From: Bog-532 sp036495425
GTDB lineage: Bacteria > Actinomycetota > Actinomycetes > Streptosporangiales > Streptosporangiaceae
Direction: 5' to 3'
Length of the DNA: 64,000 bases
Assembly: GCA_036495425.1 (NCBI GenBank)
Contig: DASXMW010000226.1
Location: forward strand, 6,958 to 70,957
Shown: positions 41,312-49,553 of the stretch, piece by piece
Layout of the letters: the number at the start of each line of letters is the position of its first letter
Position numbering within the stretch: position 1 is the first letter of the stretch
Translations under genes and position numbers: made by a program
Notes under the pieces: generated by a model
The model's input: the letters and a program-made list of their open reading frames with translations, nothing else
Database searches by the model: none
Told to the model about the DNA's origin: nothing

Positions 41312-42403
41312 TCACACTTCCTTAAGGACTCTTAAGTAATTAAGAACTTCGTAACGACGGGGGCGGTGGCTTCGTAACGACGCCAGCCGGTGGCACAGCC
41401 AGGCCAGCGACAGGGGGTAGCGGTAGTCGATGCCCATGTGGGTGCCGTCGAACAGCTCGAAGCTGATCACGTCGTCGCCGATGCCGAGGTCGCGCAGGGT
41501 CTCCCGGAACGCGGTGGCCCCCAGGTCCAGGAACCACTCGTCGCGGACCCCGGCGTCGATCCAGATGCCGCGCTGGCCGGCCAGGGCCTCGGCGTACTGC
41601 GGGGCCATCCGGACCGGGTCCCAGTCCAGCCAGCGCTGCCACACGTCCGGGCGCAGCTGGCCGGTGGCCGGGTCGAACGGCAGCTCGACCGAGCCGTCCT
41701 TGCCGGCCGAGAAGCAGGCGGAAACGCCGAGCAGCATCAGCAGGTCGTGGTCCTCGGGCTTGGTGAACGAGGTGCGGGAGGTGAAGCCGTCCCACCAGCG
41801 CCAGATGTCGCCGTCGTAGTCACGCAGGTGCCGGGTGGCCTTGGCGAACTCCGGGAGGTAGGAGTACTCGTACAGCGCGTCGCCCGCGTGCGTGGCCAGC
41901 GCGCCGAACAGGTCCGGCCGCAGCATGGGCGTGATCATCGCGCCGAAGCCGCCGCTGGACTTGCCCATGATGGCCCGGTGCGGGGCCGCGGCCAGGGTCC
42001 GGTAGCGCCCGTCGACCCAGGGCACGACCTCGTCGCACAGGTAGGAGTGGTAGCGGCCGGTGCCGGGTGAGTCCACGAACTGGCTGCCGCCGAACTTGGT
42101 CCAGGCGTCCACGTACACGACGACGGCCGGGGGCGCCTCGCCGCGGGCGAACACGGCGTCGGCGGTCTCCGGGAACGGCTGCCGGTAGGCCGAGCGGTTG
42201 CGCCACATGGCGACGTGGCCGGTGAAGCCCTGGATGACGTAGACGGCCGGGTAGCGGCGGCCGGGGTCGTCGTCGTACCCCGGCGGCGTGTAGACGAGCA
42301 GCGGACGCTCGGCCGGGTCACCCAGCGGGTTGTCCCGCAGCAGTTCGCTGCTGATCACGTGCTCGTCGATGCGTCCGGCCAGATCTGCCGACCAGGGCAG
42401 CAT
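41312..42403 (-). CDS. Esterase-family alpha/beta hydrolase
   Basis: The 363-aa protein matches the esterase D/mycolyltransferase-like branch: LLVYTPPGYDDDPGRRYPAV, YVIQGFTGHVAMWRNR, VVVYVDAWTKFGGSQFVDSP and nucleophile elbow IMGKSSGGFGAM (GxSxG near residue 148), with a C-terminal FDGTHMGIDYRYP for the histidine. ATG 42403 follows GGAGGG by seven bases. The substrate is unknown. The 3' end contains a 13-bp direct repeat with 23-bp period (41347-41382) that may have shifted the frame and added the final residues. Confidence 0.83.
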   Translation of the reverse strand: MLPWSADLAGRIDEHVISSELLRDNPLGDPAERPLLVYTPPGYDDDPGRRYPAVYVIQGFTGHVAMWRNRSAYRQPFPETADAVFARGEAPPAVVVYVDAWTKFGGSQFVDSPGTGRYHSYLCDEVVPWVDGRYRTLAAAPHRAIMGKSSGGFGAMITPMLRPDLFGALATHAGDALYEYSYLPEFAKATRHLRDYDGDIWRWWDGFTSRTSFTKPEDHDLLMLLGVSACFSAGKDGSVELPFDPATGQLRPDVWQRWLDWDPVRMAPQYAEALAGQRGIWIDAGVRDEWFLDLGATAFRETLRDLGIGDDVISFELFDGTHMGIDYRYPLSLAWLCHRLASLRSHRPRRYEVLNYLRVLKEV

Positions 42404-42473
42404 TCGGTCTCCCTCCAGCGGTGAACCCCCATGGCCCAGCATGCCGCAAGTGCCTCAGAAAGCCGAACACGGC

Positions 42474-43259
42474 TCAGCCCAGCAGCGGGGTCAGGTGAGA
42501 CCGCAGGGCGGCGGTGACCTCACCCGGGGTCTGGTAGCCGGCCAGGTGCGCGCTGCCGCGGACCACGGTGAACGCGGCCCCGGGGATGGCCCGGGCCAGC
42601 TGGGCGCCCATGGCGGGCGGGGTCGCCGGGTCCTCGGCGCCCGCGATGACCAGGGTCGGGGCGGTGATCGCGGCCACGGCCCGGCGCTGGTCCATGACCG
42701 CGATGGCCTCGGCGCAGCCCGCGTAGCCCGCGGGATCGGTGCCCCGGAGCATGGCCGCCACCGCCGCCACCGGGCCCGGGTTGGCCTGAGCCCAGACCGG
42801 GGTGAACCAGCGGGCGATGACCTGGTTCACCAGGGCGTCCATGCCCTGGGTGCGGGCGGTGGCGGCCCGCTGCTCCCACAGTGAGGCCGGGGGCAGGCAG
42901 GCCGTGGTGCAGCAGAGCGCCAGCCGGGAGATGCGCTCGGGTGCGTGGGTGGCCAGCCACATGCCGACCATGCCGCCCAGCGACACCCCGGCGTAGGCGA
43001 CCTGGCCCAGGTCGTGCCGGTCGAGCAGGGCGAGCACGTCGGCGCCGAGGTCGGCGATGGTGTAGGGGCCGGGCGGGGCCGGGGACTGGGCCCCGGCCGG
43101 GCCGTGGCCGCGGAATTCGAACCGCAGCAGCCGGAAGCGGCGGCCCAGCACGGCCGCCTGCGGATCCCACAGGCCCTGGTTGGTGCCGATCGAGGTGCCC
43201 AGGGCCAGCACCGGGGCGCCGTCCGGGCCCTCCAGGCGGGCGGCCAGGCGCTCAGACAT
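42474..43259 (-). CDS. pcaD: 3-oxoadipate enol-lactonase
   Basis: PcaD hydrolyses beta-ketoadipate enol-lactone to 3-oxoadipate. The 261-aa alpha/beta hydrolase has TSIGTNQGLWDPQAAVLGRR, FEFRGHGPA, nucleophile AYAGVSLGGMVGMWLA, DP in IAGAEDPATPPAMGAQLA and the His in RGSAHLAGYQTPGE. ATG 43259 overlaps the pcaG stop by eight bases. It is the last gene of the operon. The separate, non-fused form with PcaC encoded elsewhere in the operon differs from the PcaL fusion of some streptomycetes. Confidence 0.92.
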   Translation of the reverse strand: MSERLAARLEGPDGAPVLALGTSIGTNQGLWDPQAAVLGRRFRLLRFEFRGHGPAGAQSPAPPGPYTIADLGADVLALLDRHDLGQVAYAGVSLGGMVGMWLATHAPERISRLALCCTTACLPPASLWEQRAATARTQGMDALVNQVIARWFTPVWAQANPGPVAAVAAMLRGTDPAGYAGCAEAIAVMDQRRAVAAITAPTLVIAGAEDPATPPAMGAQLARAIPGAAFTVVRGSAHLAGYQTPGEVTAALRSHLTPLLG

Positions 43260-43878
43260 CGAAGAAGACGGTCTCGCCGGCGCCCTGGAGCCGGATGTCG
43301 AAGCGGAGCACGGTGCCGGGCCCGCCGGGGTCACCGGGATCGGCGGGTTCCGTCTGGGCGATGAGCGTCGACCGCCGCCCGGGATCATTTATCGATCGAA
43401 GGACGGGGTCTGAGTCGTTGGCCGCGGCTTCGTCCGGGAAGTACAGCCTCGTGACCAGACGGTGCAGCAGGCCGCGGGCGAACACCGAGACGTCCAGGTG
43501 CGGGGCTTCGACCGCCCCGGGACCGGCGTCGGGGGCGGGCAGCGGGCCGGGCTTGAGGGTGACGATCCGGTAGGAGCCGTCCGGCGCGGTCGGGCAGCGG
43601 CCGAAGCCGCGGAAGGCCTGGTAGCCGGCGGCCGAGGGACTGCGGGGGTCGTCGGGGTGGGCGAACCGGCCCGCCGGGTCGGCCTGCCAGGTCTCGACCA
43701 GGCCGTCCGGGATCACGGCGCCGGCGCCGTCGTACATCCGCCCGACGATGGTGATCGCGCCGGGGGTGCCCTCCGGCACCACGAACGGCCCGTCCGGCCA
43801 GGGCAGCCGCATGGCGAAGAACGGCCCCACCGTCTGGGCCGGAGTAATGCCTTTGGTGGCGGAAGCGCCTTCGGTCAC
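43252..43878 (-). CDS. pcaG: Protocatechuate 3,4-dioxygenase alpha subunit
   Basis: The 208-aa alpha subunit has TPAQTVGPFFAMRLPW, GRMYDGAGAVIPDGLVETWQ and HLDVSVFARGLLHRLVTRLY. As expected for PcaG it lacks the iron-binding Tyr/His set of the beta subunit. GTG 43878 overlaps the pcaH stop by four bases (GTGA). Confidence 0.94.
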   Translation of the reverse strand: MTEGASATKGITPAQTVGPFFAMRLPWPDGPFVVPEGTPGAITIVGRMYDGAGAVIPDGLVETWQADPAGRFAHPDDPRSPSAAGYQAFRGFGRCPTAPDGSYRIVTLKPGPLPAPDAGPGAVEAPHLDVSVFARGLLHRLVTRLYFPDEAAANDSDPVLRSINDPGRRSTLIAQTEPADPGDPGGPGTVLRFDIRLQGAGETVFFDV

Positions 43879-44615
43879 TGGTCGTCCACCTCGGATTCGA
43901 AGACGGTGGCGTGCTGGCCGCGGAGCACGATGTCCCAGCGGTAGCCGAGCGCCCACTCGGGCTGGGTGAGGCCGATGTCGAACTGGGCCACCATGCGCTC
44001 GCGGGCCTTGGGGTCGGGCACCGAGTTGAAGATCGGGTCGATTGGCTGCAGCGGGTCGCCCGGGAAGTACATCTGGGTCACCAGCCGCTGGGTGAAGGCC
44101 CGGCCGAACAGCGAGAAGTGGATGTGGGCCGGCCGCCAGGCGTTGTGGTGGTTGCCCCAGGGGTAGGCGCCGGGCTGGATGGTGATGAACCGGTAGTTGC
44201 CGCCGGCGTCGGTGATGGCCCGGCCGACCCCGGTGAAGTTCGGGTCCAGCGGGGCCGGGTGGTGCTCGCGGGAGTGCCGGTAGCGGCCGGCCGCGTTGGT
44301 CTGCCAGATCTCGATCAGCGTGTCCGGGATCGGCCGGCCGTCGGAGTCCAGCACCCGGCCGGTGAGGATGATGCGCTGGCCCTGGGGCTCCCCCGCGTGC
44401 TGCAAGGTCAGGTCGCCGTCGGTCGGTGCGATCAGGTCGCTGCCGAGCAGCGGACCGGTCACCTCGGTCAGCCGCTGCGGCAGCAGGACCAGCGGCTGGC
44501 TGGGGTGGCGCCGGGCCGTGGACCGGTAGCCGGAGTAGTCCAGCGGCGGGTGCACGCCGCGCGGCCGGCCGTAGGACGGCAGCACCAGGCCACCCGGGCT
44601 CACGTCAGCGGTCAT
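43875..44615 (-). CDS. pcaH: Protocatechuate 3,4-dioxygenase beta subunit
   Basis: PcaH carries the Fe(III) that cleaves protocatechuate between its hydroxyls to 3-carboxymuconate. The 246-aa protein has VLDSDGRPIPDTLIEIWQTN, AGRYRHSREHH with the first ligand Tyr, and PGAYPWGNHHNAWRPAHIHF with the second Tyr and both His ligands. The start overlaps the upstream CoA-transferase gene by 11 bp. Confidence 0.95.
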   Translation of the reverse strand: MTADVSPGGLVLPSYGRPRGVHPPLDYSGYRSTARRHPSQPLVLLPQRLTEVTGPLLGSDLIAPTDGDLTLQHAGEPQGQRIILTGRVLDSDGRPIPDTLIEIWQTNAAGRYRHSREHHPAPLDPNFTGVGRAITDAGGNYRFITIQPGAYPWGNHHNAWRPAHIHFSLFGRAFTQRLVTQMYFPGDPLQPIDPIFNSVPDPKARERMVAQFDIGLTQPEWALGYRWDIVLRGQHATVFESEVDDQ

Positions 44616-45387
44616 CCGGTCCCTGCTCCCCTACGGTCGTGAAGCTGCGCAAGGCAGCCAGTTCGGTGTCGGTGGGCGGCGGCAGCGTGGCCAGGTCCGG
44701 GCGGGCGGCCAGGTCCCAGCCGGTGCGCTCCCGTGCCTCCTCCAGCGTGACGTCCGGGTACAGCCCGGTCAGCACGAACTCGCAGGTCCGCGGGTCCGGC
44801 TCGAGTACCCCCAGGTCGGTGATGATCTTCTGCGGCCCGGCCCCGGTCAGGCCCAGGCGCTGACGGGAGCCGGGTCCGGAGCCCTGGCCGACCGAGGTGA
44901 CGAAGTCGACCCGCTCGACCAGGGCGCGGCGCGACTGGCGCACGATCACGATGACCTCGCGGCAGGACGCGGCGATTTCCGGCGCCCCGCCCGCCCCGGG
45001 CAGCCGGGTCCTGGGTGCCTGGTAGCCGCCGATCACGGTGGTGTTGATGTTGCCGAACTTGTCCAGCTGCGCGGCGCCCAGGAAGCCGACGTCGATCCGG
45101 CCCGGCTGCAGCCAGTAGTTGAAGATCTCCGGCACGCTGACCACCGCGTCCGCGGTCTCGGCCAGGACGCCGTCGCCGATGGACAGCGGCAGCCGGTCCG
45201 GCTTGGTCCCGATCGTGCCGGACTCGTAGATGAGCACCAGGCCGGGCGCGTGGGTGGCCCGGGCCAGGTTGGCCGCGCCGCTGGGCAGGCCGATGCCCAC
45301 GAAGCAGGAGGTGTTGTCCCGCAGGGCCCGGGCCGCCGAGACGGTCATGATCTCGTCGGCGGTGTACCCGGCGGTGCGGTCAGACAC
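44605..45387 (-). CDS. pcaJ: 3-oxoadipate CoA-transferase, beta subunit
   Basis: The 260-aa subunit of a class-I CoA transferase activates 3-oxoadipate with CoA from succinyl-CoA. It shows VSAARALRDNTSCFVGIGLP, YESGTIGTKPDRLPLSIGDG with the catalytic Glu of the ESG motif, and DVGFLGAAQLDKFGNINTTV. GTG 45387 overlaps the alpha-subunit stop by eight bases (GTGTCTGA). Operon context with pca genes supports PcaJ over other CoA transferases such as glutaconate CoA-transferase, which it also resembles. Confidence 0.87.
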   Translation of the reverse strand: MSDRTAGYTADEIMTVSAARALRDNTSCFVGIGLPSGAANLARATHAPGLVLIYESGTIGTKPDRLPLSIGDGVLAETADAVVSVPEIFNYWLQPGRIDVGFLGAAQLDKFGNINTTVIGGYQAPRTRLPGAGGAPEIAASCREVIVIVRQSRRALVERVDFVTSVGQGSGPGSRQRLGLTGAGPQKIITDLGVLEPDPRTCEFVLTGLYPDVTLEEARERTGWDLAARPDLATLPPPTDTELAALRSFTTVGEQGPDDR

Positions 45388-46204
45388 GAGCGGCGCCAAA
45401 GATCTCGCGGTCGAGCCACTGCCGGAAGCGGTCCCGGTCCCGGCCGATCGGGTCCCAGGCCTGGTAGGCATCGTTGTCGCGGTCGTAGTAGCCCAGCGCG
45501 TAGGACGGCCGGGAGCCGCCCGGCGCCTCGGCCACGTAGCTGACCGTCCAGGCGGGCAGGACCACCGCGTCCGGCCGGGGGTCCAGCCCGGGCACGATCT
45601 CCTCGACGGTGACGACCGAACGGCGGGCGGCCAGCACGGCTTCCTTCTGAATCCCGGTGATGCCCCACAGCTGGACGTTGCCGCGGGCGTCGGCCCGCTG
45701 GGCGTGGATGATGGCCACGTCCGGGTTGAGGGCGGACACCGCGGTCAGGACCTCGCCGGTGAACGGGCAGGTGACCGGCTTGATGCTCGGGTGCTGGTGG
45801 CCGGGGTCCATCAGGCCGGTCCCGCTGTAGCCGCGGAGCACCGCGAACGGCAGCCCGGAGGCGCCGGCCACGTACCGGTTGGCCATGCCCGCGTGGCTGT
45901 GCTCCTCGAGTTCCAGGGGCCCGGGCCAGGACCGTTCCACCGCGTCCCGGAACCGGTGCAGGGAGCCGACACCGGGGTTGCCGCCCCAGGAGAACACCAG
46001 CTTGCGGGCGCAGCCAGCCCCGATGAGCTGGTCGTAGATCAGGTCCGGGGTCATCCGGATCAGGGTCAGGTCGCGCTTGCGCTGGCGGATCACCTCGTGC
46101 CCGGCGGCGAAGGGGATCAGGTGGGTGAAACCCTCCATGGCCACGGCGTCACCGTCCCGGACGGCCTGCCCGATCGCCTCGGCCAGGGACACGATCTCCG
46201 CCAT
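45380..46204 (-). CDS. pcaI: 3-oxoadipate CoA-transferase, alpha subunit
   Basis: The 274-aa alpha subunit (MAEIVSLAEAIGQAVRDGDA, VAMEGFTHLIPFAAGHEVIR, LVFSWGGNPGVGSLHRFRDA, DVAIIHAQRADARGNVQLWG) pairs with the beta subunit. ATG 46204 has GGGAG upstream. An 83-bp gap separates it from pcaC, the only sizeable gap in the operon, and may hold a second promoter. Confidence 0.87.
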   Translation of the reverse strand: MAEIVSLAEAIGQAVRDGDAVAMEGFTHLIPFAAGHEVIRQRKRDLTLIRMTPDLIYDQLIGAGCARKLVFSWGGNPGVGSLHRFRDAVERSWPGPLELEEHSHAGMANRYVAGASGLPFAVLRGYSGTGLMDPGHQHPSIKPVTCPFTGEVLTAVSALNPDVAIIHAQRADARGNVQLWGITGIQKEAVLAARRSVVTVEEIVPGLDPRPDAVVLPAWTVSYVAEAPGGSRPSYALGYYDRDNDAYQAWDPIGRDRDRFRQWLDREIFGAARV

Positions 46205-46287
46205 CCCACTCCCCAACTCAACCGCCGCCGCTGAATGACCGCTGGGTGCACAACCGTTCGACATCCGTACAATAGCGGCCCGGTCGG

Positions 46288-46677
46288 TCAGCGTCGATCC
46301 TGGTCCGCCTCGGCCAGCGCCCGCTGGGCCACGGCGAAGGCCCGGTTGCCGGTGGGCACGCCCGCGTAGATGCTCACCTGGAGCAGCACCTCCTGGATCT
46401 GCTCCGGGGTCAGCCCGTTGCGCAGCGCCGCCTTGACGTGCATGGCCAGCTCACCCTCGTGCTGCAGGGCGGCCAGGACGGTCAGCGTGACCAGGCTGCG
46501 CTCGGCCCGGGTCAGCCCGGGCCGGGACCAGATGTCCCCCCAGGCGTAGCGGGTGATGAGGTCCTGGAACGGCGCGGTGAACGGGGTGGTGCGGGCCACG
46601 GCCCGGTCCACGTGCTCGTCGCCCAGCACCTCGCGCCGGACGGTCATGCCCTGGTCCAGGCGGTCTTCGTCGTCCAT
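46288..46677 (-). CDS. pcaC: 4-carboxymuconolactone decarboxylase
   Basis: PcaC decarboxylates gamma-carboxymuconolactone to the enol-lactone. The 129-aa protein has the AhpD-like fold: RREVLGDEHVDRAVART, DLITRYAWGDIWSRPGL, LTVLAALQHEGELAMHVKAA and VLLQVSIYAGVPTGNRAFAV. It starts three bases after the pcaB stop. Confidence 0.94.
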   Translation of the reverse strand: MDDEDRLDQGMTVRREVLGDEHVDRAVARTTPFTAPFQDLITRYAWGDIWSRPGLTRAERSLVTLTVLAALQHEGELAMHVKAALRNGLTPEQIQEVLLQVSIYAGVPTGNRAFAVAQRALAEADQDRR

Positions 46678-46680
46678 GCC

Positions 46681-48102
46681 TCAGGTCCCATCCTCGGGGA
46701 AACGGTGGTGGGCGGCCAGGGCGGCGTCGGTGAACTCGCCGGCCGCGCCCAGGTAGCGAGCCGGGTCCAGGGCCCTGTCGACCTGCTCGGCGGTGATCCC
46801 GGCCTGCTCCAGCTGCTCGGCGGGCCCGGGCAGGCTGAGCAGCGCGTCCCGCAGCGGCACCCCGGCCGACACCGCCCGGGCCCCGGCCTCGGCCACCAGG
46901 TCGTGAGCGGCGGCCCGGCCCAGCGTGCCCGCCAGCAGCGCGGTGACCCGCTCGGCCAGGGGCAGGCCGTGCGCCCCGGCCAGGTTGGCGCTCATCCGGG
47001 CCGGGTCCACGACCAGGCCGCCGAGCAGGTCGGCGGCCCAGGACGCGGCCGAGCCGGTCACGGTGAGCAGGTCGGCCAGGGGCTCCCACTCGGCGTGCCA
47101 GGCGCCCGCGGCCCGCTGGTGCTCCTGCTCGCCCGCGGCGGCCAGCGTGGCCAGCAGGCCCGGAGCCCGCTTGGCGCAGCCGAGGATGGCGATGGCCGCC
47201 ACCGGGTTCTGCTTGTTGGGCATGGCCGAGGACCCGCCGCGCCGCGGCGAGCTGCCGTCGCCGGCCCGGCCGCCGGGGCCTTCGCGGACCTCGGCCACCT
47301 CGGTCTGGGCCAGCAGGGTGACGTCGCGCGCGATCTTGGACAGCACGGAGTCCGCGCCGGCCAGGGCCGCGGCCAGCTCCAGGATCCGCAGCCGGTCGGT
47401 GTGCCAGGGCAGCGCCGGGGCGGGCAGGTTCAGCTCCTCGGCCAGCAGCGCGACCACCCGGGGGCCGTCGTCGCCCAGCGCGGCCAGGGTGCCCGCGGCC
47501 CCGCCGAACTGTACGGCCAGCCGGCTGGCCCGGACCCGGGCCAGGGCCGCCCTGGCGTCGTCCAGCCCGGTCAGCCAGCCCGCGGCGACCAGCCCGAACG
47601 TGATGGGGACGGCCTGCTGGAGCAGGGTCCGGCCGATCATGATGGTGGACCGGTGCCCGGCCGCCAGCCGGGCCGCGGCGGCCGCCGCGGCGGCCAGGTC
47701 GGCGCCGATACTGTCCAGCCCCTGCCGGGCCAGCAGCATGGCCGCCGTGTCCACGATGTCCTGGCTGGTCGCGCCCTGGTGCACGGCGCCCGCCAGCGGT
47801 CGGGGCACCTGCCGGGCCAGGGCCCGGCTCAGCGCGGGGACCGGGTTGCCGGTGAGCCCGGACAGCTCGCCCAGCTCGGCCAGGTCGAAGTTCTCCGGGA
47901 CGGCGGCCGCGGTCACCGCCCGCCCGGCCCCCTCGGGGGCGAGCCCGGCCCGTTCGCTGGCCCGGGCCAGGGCCGCCTCGGTGTCCAGCATGGCCCGCAG
48001 CCAGGCCCGGTCGCCGGCCACGGCGTCCCCCCGGCTGAACACGCCGCCGAACAGTACGCCGCGGCTCCGGCCGCCCGGCTGGCTCAGATCAGGCTCAGGC
48101 AT
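46681..48102 (-). CDS. pcaB: 3-carboxy-cis,cis-muconate cycloisomerase
   Basis: PcaB belongs to the fumarase/aspartase superfamily and lactonises 3-carboxymuconate. The 473-aa protein has AVHQGATSQDIVDTAAMLLA, the signature GGSSAMPNKQNPVAAIAI and the helical core typical of the fold. It opens the pca operon from ATG 48102 and is preceded by a leaderless-type TAGGGT -10. Confidence 0.94.
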   Translation of the reverse strand: MPEPDLSQPGGRSRGVLFGGVFSRGDAVAGDRAWLRAMLDTEAALARASERAGLAPEGAGRAVTAAAVPENFDLAELGELSGLTGNPVPALSRALARQVPRPLAGAVHQGATSQDIVDTAAMLLARQGLDSIGADLAAAAAAAARLAAGHRSTIMIGRTLLQQAVPITFGLVAAGWLTGLDDARAALARVRASRLAVQFGGAAGTLAALGDDGPRVVALLAEELNLPAPALPWHTDRLRILELAAALAGADSVLSKIARDVTLLAQTEVAEVREGPGGRAGDGSSPRRGGSSAMPNKQNPVAAIAILGCAKRAPGLLATLAAAGEQEHQRAAGAWHAEWEPLADLLTVTGSAASWAADLLGGLVVDPARMSANLAGAHGLPLAERVTALLAGTLGRAAAHDLVAEAGARAVSAGVPLRDALLSLPGPAEQLEQAGITAEQVDRALDPARYLGAAGEFTDAALAAHHRFPEDGT

Positions 48103-48108
48103 GCGACC

Positions 48109-48114
48109 ACCCTA
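48109..48114 (-). promoter_or_regulatory. -10 TAGGGT, leaderless start of pcaB
   Basis: On the minus strand TAGGGT is followed by six bases and the pcaB ATG. The divergent gabT gene uses the same hexamer. Confidence 0.55.
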
Positions 48115-48157
48115 GAGGGGCCGCCGGAGGCGGGTAGGCCGACCGGGCAGGCGGGCG

Positions 48158-48163
48158 TAGGGT
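48158..48163 (+). promoter_or_regulatory. -10 TAGGGT, leaderless start of gabT
   Basis: TAGGGT, seven bases, ATG at 48171. It mirrors the pcaB promoter across a 68-bp divergent region. Confidence 0.55.
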
Positions 48164-48170
48164 CAGCAGC

Positions 48171-49532
48171 ATGAACGCACCTGCTACGCCTGCCGTGGGC
48201 GGCCCCGGGCTGCCGCAGGAACGCCGTGTCGTCACCGAGATCCCCGGACCGGCCTCGCGCGAACTGCTCGAACGCCGGCAGCGCAGCGTGGCCCGCGGGG
48301 TCAGCCACGTCCTGCCCGTGTTCGTCACCGCGGCCGGCGGCGGGGTGCTGGTCGACGCCGACGGCAACTCGCTGATCGACTTCGGCTCCGGCATCGCGGT
48401 GGTGTCGGCGGGCAACGCCGCGCCGCGGGTGGTGGAGCGGGTCCAGGCCCAGGTCGCCCAGTTCACCCACACCTGCTTCATGGTCACGCCGTACGAGGAG
48501 TACCTCACGGTCTGCGAGGAGCTGGCCCGGCGGACCCCTGGTGACCACGAGAAGCGGTCCGTGCTGCTCAACTCGGGCGCGGAGGCGGTGGAGAACGCGA
48601 TCAAGATCGCCCGGCACGCGACCGGCCGCCAGGCGGTGGTGGCGTTCGACCACGCCTACCACGGCCGGACCAACCTGACCATGGCCCTGACCGCGAAGAA
48701 CATGCCGTACAAGCAGGGCTTCGGGCCGTTCGCGGGTGAAATCTACCGGGCCCCCATGGCCTACCCGTTCCGCTGGCCGGGCGGCCCGGACGCCTGCCGG
48801 GAGCAGGCCCTGGACGTGATCACCGGCCTGATCCACACCCAGGTCGGCGAGGAGAACCTCGCGGCAGTGATCATTGAGCCGATCCAGGGCGAGGGCGGGT
48901 TCATCGTGCCGCCGCCCGGGTTCCTGGCCGGGCTGGCCGAGTTCTGCCGCAGCTACGGCATCGTGCTGATCGCGGACGAGATCCAGACCGGGTTCTGCCG
49001 CACCGGCGACTGGTTCGCCTGCGAGCACGAGGGCGTGGTCCCGGACCTGATCACCACGGCCAAGGGCATCGCCGACGGGCTGCCGCTGGCCGCGGTCACC
49101 GGCCGGGCCGAGCTGATGGACGCCGTGCACGTCGGCGGGCTGGGCGGCACCTACGGCGGCAACCCGGTGGCCTGCGCGGCCGCCCTGGGCGCGATGGAGA
49201 CGATGGCGGCCGAGGACCTGGCGGGCCGGGCCCGGCACATCGGCGACATCATGCTGCCCCGGCTGGCCAAGCTGGCCGAGGCCAGCCCGTACATCGGGGA
49301 CGTCCGCGGCCGCGGTGCCATGATCGCGGTCGAGCTCGTCCGGCCGGGCGGTATCGAGCCCGACCCGGCGGCCGCGGCCCAGGTGGCCAAGGCCTGCCAC
49401 GCCGCGGGCCTGGTCGTACTGACCTGCGGGACGTTCGGGAACGTGCTGCGCTTCCTGCCGCCGCTGGTCATCGGGGACGGGCTGCTGGAGGAGGGCCTGT
49501 CGATCCTGGAGGACGCGTTCGCCGCGGTGTGA
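48171..49532 (+). CDS. gabT: 4-aminobutyrate aminotransferase
   Basis: The 453-aa class-III PLP enzyme moves the amino group of GABA to 2-oxoglutarate. It shows LIDFGSGIAVVSAGNAAPRV, NSGAEAVENAIKIARHATGR, AFDHAYHGRTNLTMALTAK, IIEPIQGEGGFIVPPPGFL, IADEIQTGFCRTGDWFACEH and the PLP lysine in DLITTAKGIADGLPL. No succinate-semialdehyde dehydrogenase adjoins it; the mmsA-type dehydrogenase 2.4 kb away could be involved in related catabolism. Confidence 0.92.
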   Translation: MNAPATPAVGGPGLPQERRVVTEIPGPASRELLERRQRSVARGVSHVLPVFVTAAGGGVLVDADGNSLIDFGSGIAVVSAGNAAPRVVERVQAQVAQFTHTCFMVTPYEEYLTVCEELARRTPGDHEKRSVLLNSGAEAVENAIKIARHATGRQAVVAFDHAYHGRTNLTMALTAKNMPYKQGFGPFAGEIYRAPMAYPFRWPGGPDACREQALDVITGLIHTQVGEENLAAVIIEPIQGEGGFIVPPPGFLAGLAEFCRSYGIVLIADEIQTGFCRTGDWFACEHEGVVPDLITTAKGIADGLPLAAVTGRAELMDAVHVGGLGGTYGGNPVACAAALGAMETMAAEDLAGRARHIGDIMLPRLAKLAEASPYIGDVRGRGAMIAVELVRPGGIEPDPAAAAQVAKACHAAGLVVLTCGTFGNVLRFLPPLVIGDGLLEEGLSILEDAFAAV

Positions 49533-49541
49533 GCGGCCCCC

Positions 49542-49547
49542 GATACT
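49542..49547 (+). promoter_or_regulatory. -10 GATACT, leaderless start of the spermidine-synthase-like gene
   Basis: GATACT, six G/C bases, ATG at 49554, only 9 bp after the gabT stop. No ribosome binding site is seen. Confidence 0.45.
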
Positions 49548-49553
49548 GGGGGC

